From Coptis chinensis (taxonomy: Eukaryota; Streptophyta; Magnoliopsida; Ranunculales; Ranunculaceae), in the NCBI GenBank assembly GCA_015680905.1, contig CM027378.1, positions 45,338,001-45,402,000 on the forward strand: 64,000 bases of DNA, written 5' to 3'. Of the stretch, positions 1-13,207 are shown in pieces. Both the position numbers and the translations under genes were made by a program. The notes beneath the pieces are model-generated. The model saw nothing but the letters and a program-made list of their open reading frames with translations, did not search any database and was not told the DNA's origin. The number at the start of each line of letters is the position of its first letter. Position 1 is the stretch's first letter.

Positions 1-756
1 TTCTTCTAAATTCAGATCCGAATACTACTAAGCATTATTACAGACTCCAGTGACTTCAAAATTCCACTGCAAAAATTGATTGCTTCGACATTTCTCAAGA
101 AAACGGACTTCCCATTGGAATATTTCCTACAAAAGTTTCTGAGAATGAAATTGCATTTTGTTCTTCTTGATGGTACATTGAGAAAACATAACATATTCTG
201 AGTGTTTAAAACAAACTAGAGTTCCTGCGAGCAATTGTTAGATATAGTATGGAAAGCGCATAATTAACGGGGAAAATTACTCTCATTTTCCCACAAGAAA
301 CTAAAATGGAAGAAAATGGAAGTTCTGCTGAGAAAGTTTTGATGCCTACTCTTACTCATTCCAATGTGTCAAGATAGATATGGGAAATACTAAAGTTTCC
401 ACAGGGAAATAATGAATGTAACAGGCCCTAAAAGAACATTGAAGCCTATTGCAATGAGAACATTGAAGCTTAATCACAGTTTACATGTCCTAAAAGAACA
501 TTGAAGCCTAATCACAGTTTACATGGTTTACATGGCTAACGTCTTCAAATTTCATTAGTTTACCTATCTACCCAAGTAGTAAATGCAACCCTGTAACACA
601 TGCAGTGAAATATTTCTCATTGTAATTACATGAGCAGAATAGGCAAGTACATCCATTTGATAAATTTGAAAGTCGCCGCAAAGGATACCCCATGTTCAAA
701 CATTGACATTTTATATAAACCATCACAAGGATGGTGGTTCAGATATGGAAGTTGTG
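1..756. other. 3' flank of the DRM3-like gene, no gene seen
   Basis: No coding region is supported here. The strip lies just past the stop codon of the minus-strand DRM3-like gene, so its right part is probably that gene's 3' UTR. I could not choose a convincing polyadenylation signal. The only structure seen is a short direct repeat near 426-532. Confidence 0.5.
426..532. repeat. short imperfect tandem repeat
   Basis: The phrase cctaaaagaacattgaagcc occurs near 427 and again near 489. Both copies are followed, after a variable spacer in the first, by taatcacagtttacatg. The repeat lies in the probable 3' UTR or downstream flank of the DRM3-like gene. No function is inferred. Confidence 0.7.
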
Positions 757-3700
757 TCACCTGCATCCCATTGTGCTCCTTACATTTTGCAGAACACGGA
801 CACATTCAAAGAAAGAAGTGAAGTCAAAACCTGCTGGGTTTCCACCATCAAGAGCTACTTTGGAACTTCCAGGAATATTAGTAAATGGATTTTGACAGAT
901 GACCAAGTCAAAACCACCAAAATCATTTATCAGAGACTTAAGCTTGTTAGATGTTAACTTGTTAATGTCTTCAATCTGCACCAACTCCCCTGTTTGTCCA
1001 CTGCCCTGCCACCACTTTCTTAAGATCCTCCGATTTGTTTCACATAATTCCATTGAGACAACGCCTTTCAGACGAAGGCCTAGACGATGAAGAGCAACTT
1101 CTGCCCCTCCAATTCCGCTGAAAAGTGATAAAACGTTGAGCCCATCTGGAAATAGCCACTTCAAGACAGAAAGGTGATAACCCAACGTGTCTGTTTGGAA
1201 ACTATACTTAAGTAATCTCAGTCTTTCAATGGGGTCAGCACCAACTAACTGGGTGTGCTGCAAAGGATAACCCAAAATACGTTCCACTTGCTCAGGTTCA
1301 ATGGGGCTCAGTCTATACTGCCCAACCCACATTAAGTTCAATATCTTGCAATGGTGAAGTATGTCAGCTTGTTGCTCCTTTGAAATTATCCCCTGTGAAT
1401 CACTTAAGATCTTTCCTAGCCTCTCACAGAGTTGAGGAATCCCTTTAGTTTCAGAGTTGATGCAGCTTAACTGCTTCCTAGTGTCCCATGATGGCCACCA
1501 CTTCTTTGTGTGAGGCACTGCATCTTCAATTGCCATTGGTGACCGTGGATGGATGTGAGTTCTATCATCTGTCGGAAGATTGTGTATGTAACCTTCCTTC
1601 CTACTTAAGGCTGAGAAGAACCCAGTATGAACAAACTCCGGATCAATTGTATACAGGAACTGTGATAGTTTTCGCCAAGTTTCATGCGAAACGTCCAGCA
1701 CATTTCCATAAAAGAAAAAAGGACGATCAGCTACCTTGTCACGGAGACCCCTACAAAAATTTGATTCAGGCTGTTGGGGAATTTTCATTCTATCTAACGG
1801 ACTTTCTTCCAACTTATGGACCCCTCTATGTGGTAGAGACATGGATAAATTGGTAATTTTGGGTTCAAAAGCTTTTGCTTCCCTACTGGAAATGTCAAGA
1901 AAGGCATCTGAATAGTCTTCAAACTCAAGTTTCGGTTTTTTGACTTTTTTCCACTCAAGTTCTCCATCAAAGTCTATATCCTCCGCTCTGAGAAATGGTT
2001 TTGAACTTGATGCCTCAGTCTCTGCTATAAGGGTATCAAAAGAGCGGCGTATACCGTACTCTTCTTTAGGACTTTTCAGAGTTGTATAATTTTCACCCTG
2101 TGAATGATTCATCCTGTGAAGGGCTGGTGGCTCCTGCAAAAGATCATTGGTCTCATTAGGTAAGTATGCAGAAACTTGTGTGTGTGTGGGTCTATCGCAT
2201 ACGTTTACTCAATGACAATGACCGTCCTGATACAGTTTTGCAACATAATTGTCTCACCCTTCAACCTAGCACCAGCTGAATATCCTTGATCCAATACTAC
2301 AAACATTTCAATTTCTGGGCCAATATCCCATCCAACTTATTACCTAGGGCCCATATATTTGTTCTTTCACTTCTTTGTTCTTGATTTTACTAAAGGTGCT
2401 CTTTTTCCTCAGACATGCTTTGCTATTAGTTGAATATTTTCATATGAATAAGGAATCAAAAGTTTGAGCTGACGTGTGGACCATCAGATCACAGACAGAT
2501 CTTCATACATGTGTTCAAACTTCAGATTCTGTGGCCTGTCTCAGTATATCTCGAGGATCTGTCTTGAACTGCCAGTCTACACAGGATTAGTTCACCCTAT
2601 CTGAATAGGGGCAATTTTCAATGTTATATACTATTACTATTACATCAGATAACCAAAAAAACACAATAATAACTCGAAAAAAAAAAAAAAAAAAAATACT
2701 ATAGATAGCAGTCCAAGATTTCGTGTCATCTTTAAGCAGATCTTCAGTCAAGCATGAGCCTTCGAATTTCAAACCTTTATGAAGGAACCAACTATTTTAA
2801 CGGAAATGTTAAAATTCCACACAATAAGATTCATCCTATTATATCAATCACAACAATCATACATAGGTTCCTAGATGAGTAAATGAAATAACAAAACTGA
2901 AACAAGGGAAAGCAGACAGGTAACCAGATACGCTAGATGATATATAAATAAATTAAAAGCTAGCTTAATGGTTTCACCAAAGAGGAAAACCTTGTTTTTC
3001 TCAGAGCTGGTATCAGCAATACGGCTTGCAAAAATTGAATCAGCAAGCTCCTCAACTGGAACCTCTGCACCTGAAATTCAGAAAGAGGTTTCTGGATATA
3101 ATGGTCAAAGAAAACCTATGCAAAGACATACACCTGTGGCCAGAACTGAGAGACACTGACGCAAACGTGTAACTATCCAAATGGTTTGTATTTCAAAGTT
3201 TGAAGCAATTAAAAGAATACAAAATTAATTTCTAAGGATGCGAGGAGAAAGTACAGATCTTTCTTCTTACACAGATTGTATATATATGCATTTTGGCGTG
3301 TGGGGAATTGCATAAATATAAGTAACAGGCTTTCTATGCTCCAAGGTTATACGAGGGCATGATAAAAAGATGCAAGCAAGTGACCATTGGCTCAAACGCC
3401 AAAAATGAACATATGTTCTTTAACTTCTTTTTATTGGCTCTTGGGACTAAAAGAAACCACTCACCATATTTCTCAACAGCTGAAGAAATTTCATCTTCAG
3501 AGAAACCCATATCCAGCAACCGAAGTGTCACGTCCATGGTCCAAAACAAAGTTTCAGTACTATCGTCCTGGAAAATTCAAAAACAAGCTAGTGTAATATG
3601 TAATGAAGACGCAATGAAGAGGAGCTTGCATGTACATGGAGAATATATGTTTCTTTGAATATATCACATGAAGATATACAGACAAAGACAAACCAAAGTC

Positions 3701-6678
3701 ACATTTACACTGGTATGTGTGTCATTGTCCAACATGGATACACACTGTCCGACACGTCAACTTATATGAATTAGGACACGAGGACACAACAAAGTAAAAA
3801 AGAAACTATTACTATTCTTTAGTTACAGAACTATTTCTTGGGCTCAAGAACATACAAAGTGCCTCCTTACAAATAAATTACTATACAAATAAAGTGGGAT
3901 ATCAAGGAGTTGTGACTATGATAAGACCTTATGTTCTTAATCTTTTTAGGGTTTAAAAAGGAACCCTAGTTTGAAATCGTACGTTTTACGTATGCGTGTG
4001 TCTGACAGTATTGGACACTAAGTTTTGGGGGATATAAGTGTTTAATAGTAACACAACTCAGCATGCCACAAATAAATGATTTCCTAAAAGCAACTATTTG
4101 GGGTCTCAAATCAGTAAAACCACCTTCACCGCCATCTTCAAAGTCGCCGCCACGACCATACAAGTTTTTTCGCCAGAATAAAGAATTTTTTTTCAAGTGT
4201 GGCAAACCTCATACTCAAAATTGTAAATTTGTATTTACGCAGGTTGAGTTGTCTCCTAGCCTTCCTCAATAAATATTCCTTGCTACAAGTGCTTTTACAT
4301 TGATATATAAAATCCAAATGGCTCCAACTCTGATTAATTACTTGGCTGTCACGGTTACACTCACTGGTTAACTATTGCAATGAATATTACCATACCCAAA
4401 TATTTGTTATGATATATGAAGTTGCATAGTGAGAGTTGTGAGTTTGATGCAGGACAATGATAACTTTTTACAATAATGAGAATATTTAAATTTTAGGCTT
4501 TCAGGATTTATGTTAATAGAATTAGGAGGTTCAAGGTTGGATTATTTGCTTATTTAGGAAATTCTATGTTGAGCTTAAGTAGAATTAGAACTCCTGTTTC
4601 TTGCTTACCAAATTTGGTTATAATGAGGTCATTGTAGTAATCTTAATCAATCCAATTATTCTATCAACAAAATTATCAATTTCTAATTTACGTTAGATAA
4701 TTATCTCACCTATTCCACATCTTCTAGTTACTTTATTATTCTTATTCGTCTAGATCTTTCATTCTCCTTTCTTCTCTTCTTCTCTAATCAAGATCACGGC
4801 ATCTCATTCTTTTAACGTCCTTAGCTTGTTCTTCATTAGAGTTGATGAAATACCATAAAGATGTTCATTTTCATGTTTGAACACTTTGTAGGGATTCATT
4901 AGCCATCAAGAAAGAAATCCAGGTGCATGCTTACTATGCTATCCCTGTCTTTGCAATTTCAGCACTAGAAGGTGCTAGGAAACATTGAATAAGCAAAGAA
5001 CATACATAACTACATGAGATTTCACTTGATGCTATATGTAAAAGAACAGTATACTATAACAACCAAATATCATCTAAAAGAACAATGTAAACTTAAATAA
5101 GAATATATGAGAACTCCAAGCCTGAGATGTGAAAGACCTCTTTCTTTCCGTTATCAGCATGATTTTGATCATTTATATCCACTCCCGAACTCTGTGCTAC
5201 TTGAGCAGCAGCTATGAAGTCCACAAGTTCATTGACAGTAGCCTCATGACCTACAAAAGCAACACAAATACATTACTTATTACTGAAACAGTGAAGTGAT
5301 GATGCAGTAGCTTTTAAAAATTCAAAAGATAACCAATTCTCAATGTTATGAAACATAATATTCTAAAGAAACCTTAACAACGTTAGCCTTGTAAAGGAAA
5401 CTGTGCATACCCTTTAAACGAAACAATATTACAAAGTGTGGCAAACCACTTATTAGTTATTACTTTTTATGTCACACAGTTACTTGATTAAGTACGGCCT
5501 AGAAATTACATCGAAAAGTTTATCTGTTTCTAATTTTCACTAAAATAATCCGTCTATACCCATGAAAACTTCTTTTAACGACAAGCTTAGTCATCAAAAT
5601 GAGCTGCATTAGCTTGAAATTTCAACTGTGCAAAAGACTAAATTTCTAACAGTTTAACCAATCTTCTAATCCCAATCAACAACATTTTGTTAAGCCAATT
5701 GTTAGAGTTCTAGGAGGATATCTCCCGAGGGGAGGACGAGGGCAGATTTTAGGCAGTTTCTATTATTGTAAACCCTGATTTTCATAGATATATTGAAGTG
5801 ATACAAGGCCAAACCTAATTAAGGCTGTATCCTCTTTTTCTCCAAACTTCTTCTTCTCCATTAACTTTTACTCCAATAATATTACCTTTTGCTTGACAGT
5901 AACCATAACTTCGACGCATGGCATTTAAAATTTGGAAGACAATGCAGTAGCAAGGGAGAGCACATGAACCAGCAAGAGCTGAGCACTATTGCATCAGTCC
6001 CGGATACTTTGAATTAGAGTTGCAATCCAAACACTTACCTGCACTACATGGGGGTTATTGAATTGGGAAGTGGGTTAAGATCTGTCTACTAATAATGAAG
6101 GGAATCTAAGATGCAAACCAATAAGTTGAAAAATGACGGTCTTTTAGCAAAATGGATGTGCAAGTTCGGGGAGGAAATATAGTCTTCGGATACTACTACT
6201 ACTTTTTTAACGATAAATGATATTTCATTCATACATTAAGATATTGAGTACAACAAGCGAAGCTCAAAGACAAAGCAAAAGCATGTACTTACTTGGCAAG
6301 ACGCCAAAGGCAGTGAATATATATATACAGGCCCGATCTTCGAAGTACATACTTATTTTAAAGTTAAAATAAGTACGTAAATAAAACATCACCTAGAAAA
6401 TGAATTCAACTCTAATTTTTTGTGGGTATTACCCACATACCATAAAGATCATCTCCACTTGTCATCTTTAAAAAAAAATCTAACGGTCTAGAAAATAGTA
6501 TTTTTGCAATCATCTTTTGCCTAAGTTAGAGATTTCCAAATGAGTTGAAATTTTGTAGAGATGATATTTATGGTGAGTAGATGATATCCACAAAATATTA
6601 TATTTGAATTCATTTTCTAAGTAAAGTTTTACTTACGTACTTATTTTAACTTAAAATAAGTATGTACTTCTAAGATCG

Positions 6679-6761
<83 letters not shown>

Positions 6762-9700
6762 ACAGTGGTATTTGAACCCACGCCTTGGGACCAGAACCTA
6801 AATCTGGCCTTGGACCTTACAAGTATTAAATAGGGGTGCAACATGAGGACTTCCAGAATGTCACCCATCCTAATCCTAGTACTACTCTCGCCCAAGCACG
6901 CTTAACCACAGAGTTCTGATGGGATCCAGTGCAATAGTACTACTATGATCACAACCAGCCTAAATGATATATGATTATAATATTGTTTATCACAAAGTCC
7001 CCCAAATTATAGTCCCACAACAGAACACAACCACTAGACTGAACGAAGAGAAGTGTCTTGACACAATATAGGAGATATGTTTGCTTGAGCTGAAATGGAT
7101 ACCATTTCCTCCATTCCCTCTCACTCATAAGATCGCCACACATGTTCTACAAAATTCATTAATCTTGAGTTTTCTTATATTTTCAAGGTCCGAGAAACCG
7201 AAATTTTCCCAAAATACTGCCAAAAATTCAGGATACTTTTGACACATACCAAAGAGCAGATATTGCAAAAAGGATTAAAATAGTATAAGACTTGAAATAG
7301 CAAAACATTTTGCAAAATCAGTTGAAGCGTCTTTGCAACATGAAAACAAGAAGAGGGAGCATCAATGTTTGGAACTGCACCACCTAATGCTTATTTAGAT
7401 AGCCTCTTGCAAAGGATCAAGCCTTTTGTTGCTCTAGAAGAAGAGAGAAGAAGTTGAAGGGGAAATCTAGAGAGGAGTTAATTACTAATATTAGAGAATG
7501 GAAATGTCTAGAATATGGTTTCCTTGTTTAATAAGGGATCTAGTCCAACTACAACTTTCATCTCTCTAATGTTAATCTAATCCTTTTAGGCCTTTTAGAT
7601 GATAAGTCTCTTAGCAGTCCTTAGTTGGGTCTCCAACTCAATTAGAAGCCTATGAACAACTTAAAAATGGCTTTTATTATTTAACTACAAAGAGTTCTTC
7701 TATGGACCAATGACTTGAAGTTCCAAATCAGGAAGCCTAGGATCCGGACCAACTCCTGATTGGAACAAGCCAACTAGGTGCTAAGTTGGTCATCTGGGTC
7801 TGAACCAAGACCAACATGATTCCTAAATGGATCTTCATGTCTGGGTCCTTAGTCGCTTAACCCACTCATGTTCTTTCATCAAGTGTGTTCCTTGTCGGAA
7901 CCAATGATTACTCCAGTCCAGATGTAGTCGTTAATTCTTGATATGATACTCTACAGTACGGAACTGCATCTCCTGGAAAGCTAATAATCATGAAACAAGT
8001 GTCCTTTACACATCAAATTAGGCACACACCCTTAGCACCTTTTTCTTGCCAATATAGAGGAAATGTTTGTTAATATGGAGTAGAAAATTTCAGCAACCCT
8101 CCAATGATAAGCATAAAATGTGTACTTTCTCTGTCAATTTTCTCCATAATAAGCAGATAAATCATTTTTACCCCACCAAACAGAGGATGCAACAAATGCC
8201 ATTTAAATACTAATCAATTATAGAAACACTTCATTTACAGCAATGACAGAAGATCTGCAAATCATGCGAATTTGCGGATCAGTCCTTCTGATCAGGCTAG
8301 AGAATGCAGGCAGACACACAATGAAATTCAAACTTCCTAAGTATCATCCAGCTCAGATGGTTAAGATAAAGCTCACTGTAATGATACGAGACCAACCTCA
8401 GTAAAAGCTATGAATTAACTGCGTCAACACTCCTACTGATGTTCCTAAATCAAACAACTACGTACCCGCAAATAATTTATAATTCACATCAACGAAAATA
8501 CGGAGACTAGAAATTTCAACAAAGTGTTATAGTTATCAGGCTAGGATCATGAAAATGCACCAAAATGTTTCTTTTATTGTAAATGTTTTTATTTCTTGTT
8601 TCTTTCTTGTAATGTAGGCCTTCTCATCCTACTTCTCCATTATTAATGATATTTCACTTTACCAAGCAAAAAAACAAAGAAAATGCATCAAAATTGAACT
8701 TCACTCACCAAGTCTGCCAATTGCAAAATCAACTTCTTGCACAGAAAATTTCATCATTAAAAGAGATGCTCGTTTGTCATCGTTAACCTCAACATCTTCA
8801 TCAAGCTCCTGGAATTGATGCATGACAAACTTAAAAACGTGTAACGAGAATGTAAATGAACATAAGTATAACACAAACTACACTAGCAACAGGTTACCTC
8901 GAGTTCTGAAGCATTTGTATGAAATTTAGCAGAACTTCCTTCATCCTTACAATCACCAAATAAGTAATCCAAAGAATCTGACGATTCGGAACTCGCATTT
9001 CTAACAGCCTAAATAATTCAAACGAGTTAGGTATTCGTGTTTCAACAGCATGTTCTTGCATCAAAAATTAGAAAGCATACAAATCATGCAAAGATTAATC
9101 AATATCCCACAACAAGACCAGACATTTAATTAGCATTCAAATGGTGGAAGTGGTTTTGACACGTGTATCTCTATGACTCTATCTCCACATCTCCTCTATG
9201 GGCATTCTCAAAAACCGTTCTCTTTCTAATACGTGACTTTCTTAAAGTATCTTTCAGATATTCGGCAGAGAGAAAATAGCATTATACGACAAACTTCATC
9301 ATAGATTTACAACACATTTTAGAATGTACTATTTTACTATAAATTTATCATTTACAAATATGCTCTTTTATCTTGAATGACCTAATTTTTTTTCATTAGT
9401 AAAACAGCACTTGATACCCAAAAAAATAATGTATATAGGAAAGATGACATGCTACAAAACCTTGCATTTCATAAAGGATATACTGAGGTAACTACTATGT
9501 CACACTAGCAAGAGCTACCTTGAGTTTTGGACAATCTGTAGCAAATTCAGCAGAACCACTTCCATCCTTACGGTCATCAAGAATATCATCCAGAGAATCA
9601 GACGACTCGCGTGATGACCTCTTATCGGCCTAATTCAAAAAGTATCAACAATTAGTTATTCCTTGTTAGGAAAAATACTATATTTTCCACAAACACAAAC

Positions 9701-12700
9701 CGAACAGGAATTTTCAATTTGTTTAGAAGCTTCAGTTTGTACTGAGTGAAGTATGGCAACACAAAAGAGCCAATTTCAACAAATCCTAAGCTCCATTTCA
9801 GGATTGCTGGAAAGCTTGCAAAAACAGGTCAATCTTAGTTTAAACGGGGATTCCACAATCCTGAACACTATGGTCAAATTCTCTCGATATGAAATGTCTT
9901 TGCATCAGAACTATACTTGGGCTGCAATCAGCATAATGATCAGATTACTCAACCCAAATTACAGTTCCTTGTTTAGTGTACCTTTAATGTCATGTCTCTC
10001 TCTCGTGCTCCAGTGAGTGTTACTAAGCGGTTCGATAAATTCAAGGAGGTACATCACTACCACCTTGTTAGTTAAGAACTTAAGATAGGTAGTCATCAGC
10101 CTGATATTTGACCAGACATAATATAGGTAGCAGCCTATATATTTTATCTAAAAGTGTTTAGAGATATACAGCAATCAAATATATATTATAATAGCTTCTA
10201 CTAGCTGCGACTATGTTGGAATACTACCAAGGGGGCTTGCTCACGGCTCTAAGGGAGTCTAACATTACCACCATTTTGTATCCAATATGTAGTGCTCCTT
10301 AAATTCCTACTGCAACAGCTAGCAGCTCTTGAAGTAAAGCCACTTAAGTTTCCTCCTGCTAACCATCTGTGCTTATCATAACCTCATCAGTACGTCGGGG
10401 CGGCATCATAACTTTTCTTTGTTTTGTAATTGAGTGTGATACCCAGTCTATCACTATCAATACTTCTCTTCAATAGTCAGACCCAAAGACCTCGGGGATA
10501 TTACTCTGCAAGTAGAGATTCATTGACTGCATCAGTTTCAATGACACTTCTTGAGGGGTTCTACAGTGGTTCTGTAGTCTCCTATCCCCACCCCACCCCA
10601 CACTGTTCATGGACAGTGGCACATTTGAAAGCTCTTCAGGAAATAGATAGTTAATTCTGGTAATATGTTGAAAATGGTAACCACCCTTTTGTTTTAAAAA
10701 GTTACAGCATTATTTTCGTAAAACTCAAATTCCCCATTTTGAGCTGAAAGTGAGAATTGACCCCCAAGACCTTGGGCCTAACCTCACAAGACTTGACAAG
10801 TAGGCCACTGGACACCTTCATATCAATCAGGGAATATTATGTAAGGAGATTATTGACTAGAGGTGTATGTGGTTTCCATTTGGGTTGTTTTTTTTTTACT
10901 TACTGTTACTTTGTACGTGACTTTCATCGATCTGATAACTTCAACTCTTTACCAATAAAAAAAAAAAGGATCAATTACAAGAATGCGTAACGGAGTTAAA
11001 ACTTGACAAACCGACCGTGATAACAATATAGAATAAATGTTCCAATGCTTTAACTGAAAGCAAGTGCATCACAAAAGTATGATGAAGAGGACTACAAAAC
11101 AGAGCGAGACAGAACTTCCCAAACTAAGAGTGCATCACAATCATATGATGAAGAGGAATACAAAATATAGCTAAAATACCAAACTAACTTTTGATATTAA
11201 TCCATAAGATTATAAAAACATGCTTTATTTCCCTCTGCTAAAGTTTTCCAATGTCTCTGACCAAGAAAAAAAAAGGTAAAGTCTCAAAGTTTCTTTTACA
11301 ACCACACCCACCATCAAGCCCACCTCCAGTGCATTTAACAACATTTTTATTTTAAACCGATCAAGGTGCCTTGTTTCTTACAAAAAATTAGTGACTACAT
11401 CTTTGGTCACCATGATAACAACATACAATAGATTCTAACTATTTAAACATAACCAGTTGTTTTACATAATCCTAAATAGCTTTTATAAAGCAGCTCTAAG
11501 TTATGACCAAGTATATCACGACTGAAGGAAATAAATTGAAGTAATAATATACCATGCCAGGAATACACTTACTGAATATGCAAAGAAGGTGTCCAACAAC
11601 GAGTCAGCATTTTCTTCACCTAGAAATAACAAAATACCCTTAGCCATCAATTAAACAGTAAAATACATTGGGTTCATGATGCACTGCTTAACATACATCA
11701 CACTAAACCCAAACTTAAAAAGTATGCCTTTTCACATAGCAATTTATACCTAGAAGAGCTACAACCTTTTGCAATTTACACAAATGTCTTGGCAGTATGA
11801 GATTATAACCCAACTTAGTCTGTGGACCTACCATGATCCTGAAGAACTTTGTCAACAAGAGTTGATGAGAATCCCATCCCTAGAAAATATGGTTTCAAGC
11901 GACTTTGGGAAGAGCTTTCCTAGGATCAAACAACAGATGAACTAAGCAACTTTCCATTCATTAAATAAATAATTCTAAGCAAGTCACAAATGCAAAGAGA
12001 ATAGTTAAGAAGAGGCACTAGTCTGAACAGTATACATCTTTTAATACTTTAAAAATTCAACCCCAGCTACAGTAAAATAATATTATTTTATGGCCATCCT
12101 ACTTTTTCACCATTGTGAGGACCATTTTGTCCCTATTTTTTGCATTAGATGGACAAATTTGTCCCGTCTGTATTGCAATTTTTTATTCTCTCTCATCTAT
12201 AGTACTTTACACTCACTAGTGTACTTCCAATTCCAAATCCAAACAAGCACTTATCCATATTCATTTGGAGGCTGGTCCCCATTAACAAGTAAATGATGCT
12301 ATCTTTTCTATGAATATATTTTGATTTAAGCTTTCTTGGTTTTCTACTTTCTTTTATCCCTTTTTTTTAACTCAAGTGGTGTTTCAATTTTTTTACATAA
12401 AAAGACCAACGTAACTAATTTCTTTAACCAATTACTAAACAAAAATAATTCATTCATATATATTAGTTGACTAAAATAACCAATGAAAACAAAGAATAGA
12501 ACTTCGCAATATTCTCACTTTTTTATTGTCGGTAACAATATTCTCACTTTCCACTTTAAAAACATATATATATGCGTACGTATTTTTCTTTGTTCCCGCA
12601 AATACAAATAAGACGTGTAAATCAAATGCTCGTTGAGCATGCATAAGGCTAGTGAAATAAATAAGAGGTGACGAATTCAAGAGTTACGATCATGACTAAA

Positions 12701-13207
12701 ACAATGTTCTTAACATCTAACAAAACTTCCAAAGTTATAGAAACGTATTTTTTTCAATTTCTAATATCCCCATTTCACTTATAATAGTTTTGTAACTGAC
12801 AACTATAGCTAAGCATTAAAACTGTAAGTGTTCTTCTCTACATGGAGTCTCATTAACAGACTCAAGTTATAAGCAAAACATAAATCTGAGAAGTATTTCA
12901 AGAGAGTGAAATGGATGTTAGCTAACTATGTGCCCACAACAGACTTACACCATTTGGCTTTGAGCAGCCTGCACCAGATGACAGTTCCATACCCATGACT
13001 CCTCTCTTCGATGCACCTCCCATCACAACTTCAGGAACAGGAGAGCTCTCACTGTCTGCATAATCTACCATTTCGTTCTACAGAGCAACAGAAATAGTAT
13101 AAATGAATAAGCTTTTAAACGTTGCTTTCAAAAGGAACTTAAGAAGATACATCTGAAATGACGTGCTTAGCTGAAATTAGAGAAGGGGGAATTAGCTAAT
13201 TTACCAT
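757..13207 (-). CDS. DRM3: DRM3-like (domains rearranged methyltransferase, probably non-catalytic)
   Basis: Ten coding exons read right to left: 13071-12949, 11919-11832, 11619-11573, 9629-9519, 9008-8898, 8808-8709, 5250-5138, 3567-3465, 3070-2991, 2133-757. They stay in frame across GT-AG junctions and give about 750 residues (753 if the upstream ATG at 13207 is used). Arabidopsis DRM3 is about 710. UBA domains lie near residues 52-86 (LGMGFSS), 175-212 and 244-285 (LLDMGFSEDEI). A basic KKVKKPK stretch near 354 may be a nuclear signal. The C-terminus has the rearranged DRM order: FFFYGNVLD and GYIHNLP first, then SFQTDTLGYHLSVLK, then motif I FSGIGGAEVALHRLG near 630, then DLVICQNPFTN near 701-711. 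Active DRM2 has SPCN at that last place, so the catalytic Cys is absent here, as known for DRM3, which assists DRM2 in RNA-directed DNA methylation in the nucleus. The donor after exon 7 (GTCTTT) is weak. The gene looks intact. Confidence 0.93.
6331..6681. mobile_element. MITE in a DRM3-like intron
   Basis: The ends are inverted copies: GCCCGATCTTCGAAGTACAT at the left and GCCCGATCTTAGAAGTACAT when read inward from the right. Similarity continues for about 55 bp through the ATACTTATTTTAA and AAATAAGTACGTAA stretches. Length is 351 bp with no coding capacity. Within each end TTATTTTAA and TTAAAATAA form a further small palindrome. It sits between TA-rich flanks, so the target duplication cannot be read and the superfamily is left open. 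A related partial copy lies near 50740-50985. Confidence 0.85.
6682..6758. repeat. (TA)n microsatellite
   Basis: About 77 bp of nearly pure AT dinucleotide starts right at the MITE end and stops at the tRNA-like fragment. Reading frames through it give only Tyr-Ile repeats and are not genes. Confidence 0.97.
6759..6818 (-). pseudogene. tRNA-Leu-like 3' fragment
   Basis: Read on the minus strand this holds an anticodon arm CCAGA-TTTAGGT-TCTGG with anticodon TAG (tRNA-Leu for CUA). A short variable region follows, then a T arm around GGGTTCAAAT (B-box-like) with one mismatched stem pair. The D arm and 5' acceptor strand are missing, so it is not a working tRNA. It directly follows a 5S-like sequence on the same strand. 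Confidence 0.75.
6836..6956 (-). pseudogene. 5S rRNA-like sequence, about full length
   Basis: The minus strand reads GATCATAG near its start, then GGATCCCATCAGAACTC, then AAGCGTGCTTGGGCGAGAGT, AGTACTAGGAT, GGATGGGTGAC and AAGTCCTCATGTTGCA. These match the plant 5S rRNA order from end to end. It differs by scattered substitutions and an extra six bases near the C-box region, so it is not a canonical 5S gene. 5S-like sequences occur dispersed in plants in Cassandra TRIM elements, whose LTRs contain 5S. I could not identify Cassandra LTR ends here, so the carrier is unproved. Confidence 0.85.
8898..9629 (-). repeat. duplicated 111 bp exon pair in the DRM3-like gene
   Basis: Exons 9629-9519 and 9008-8898 are both exactly 111 bp (37 codons) and phase 0. 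They encode related peptides: RESSDSLDDILDDRKDGSGS in one and SESSDSLDYLFGDCKDEGSS in the other. The sequence just inside the donor-side introns is also alike (cactagcaagagctacc against cactagcaacaggttacc), so the duplication included flanking intron. The exons fall between UBA1 and UBA2 and encode an acidic, Ser-rich linker. Confidence 0.9.
11062..11175. repeat. short tandem duplication in an intron
   Basis: The phrase gtgcatcacaaaagtatgat followed by gaagaggactacaaaa recurs about 66 bp later as gtgcatcacaatcatatgat followed by gaagaggaatacaaaa. It lies in the intron between coding exons 1 and 2 of the DRM3-like gene. No function is inferred. Confidence 0.75.

Noticed and set aside
3722-4022. 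Possible small inverted-repeat element with TGTCCGACAC-like words at each end
   Set aside because: The two ends match only loosely and no target duplication is visible.
5700-5867. Possible copia-type solo LTR starting TGTTAGAGTTC in a DRM3-like intron
   Set aside because: The start looks LTR-like, but I found no TG...CA end, no target duplication and no partner copy.
6759-6956. Functional 5S rRNA or tRNA-Leu gene
   Set aside because: The 5S-like copy has many changes and an insertion in its internal promoter region, and the tRNA part lacks its D arm and 5' strand.
9753-10990. Plus-strand open frames within the DRM3-like introns
   Set aside because: They have no recognisable domains, lie antisense in introns and have ordinary AT-rich intron composition.
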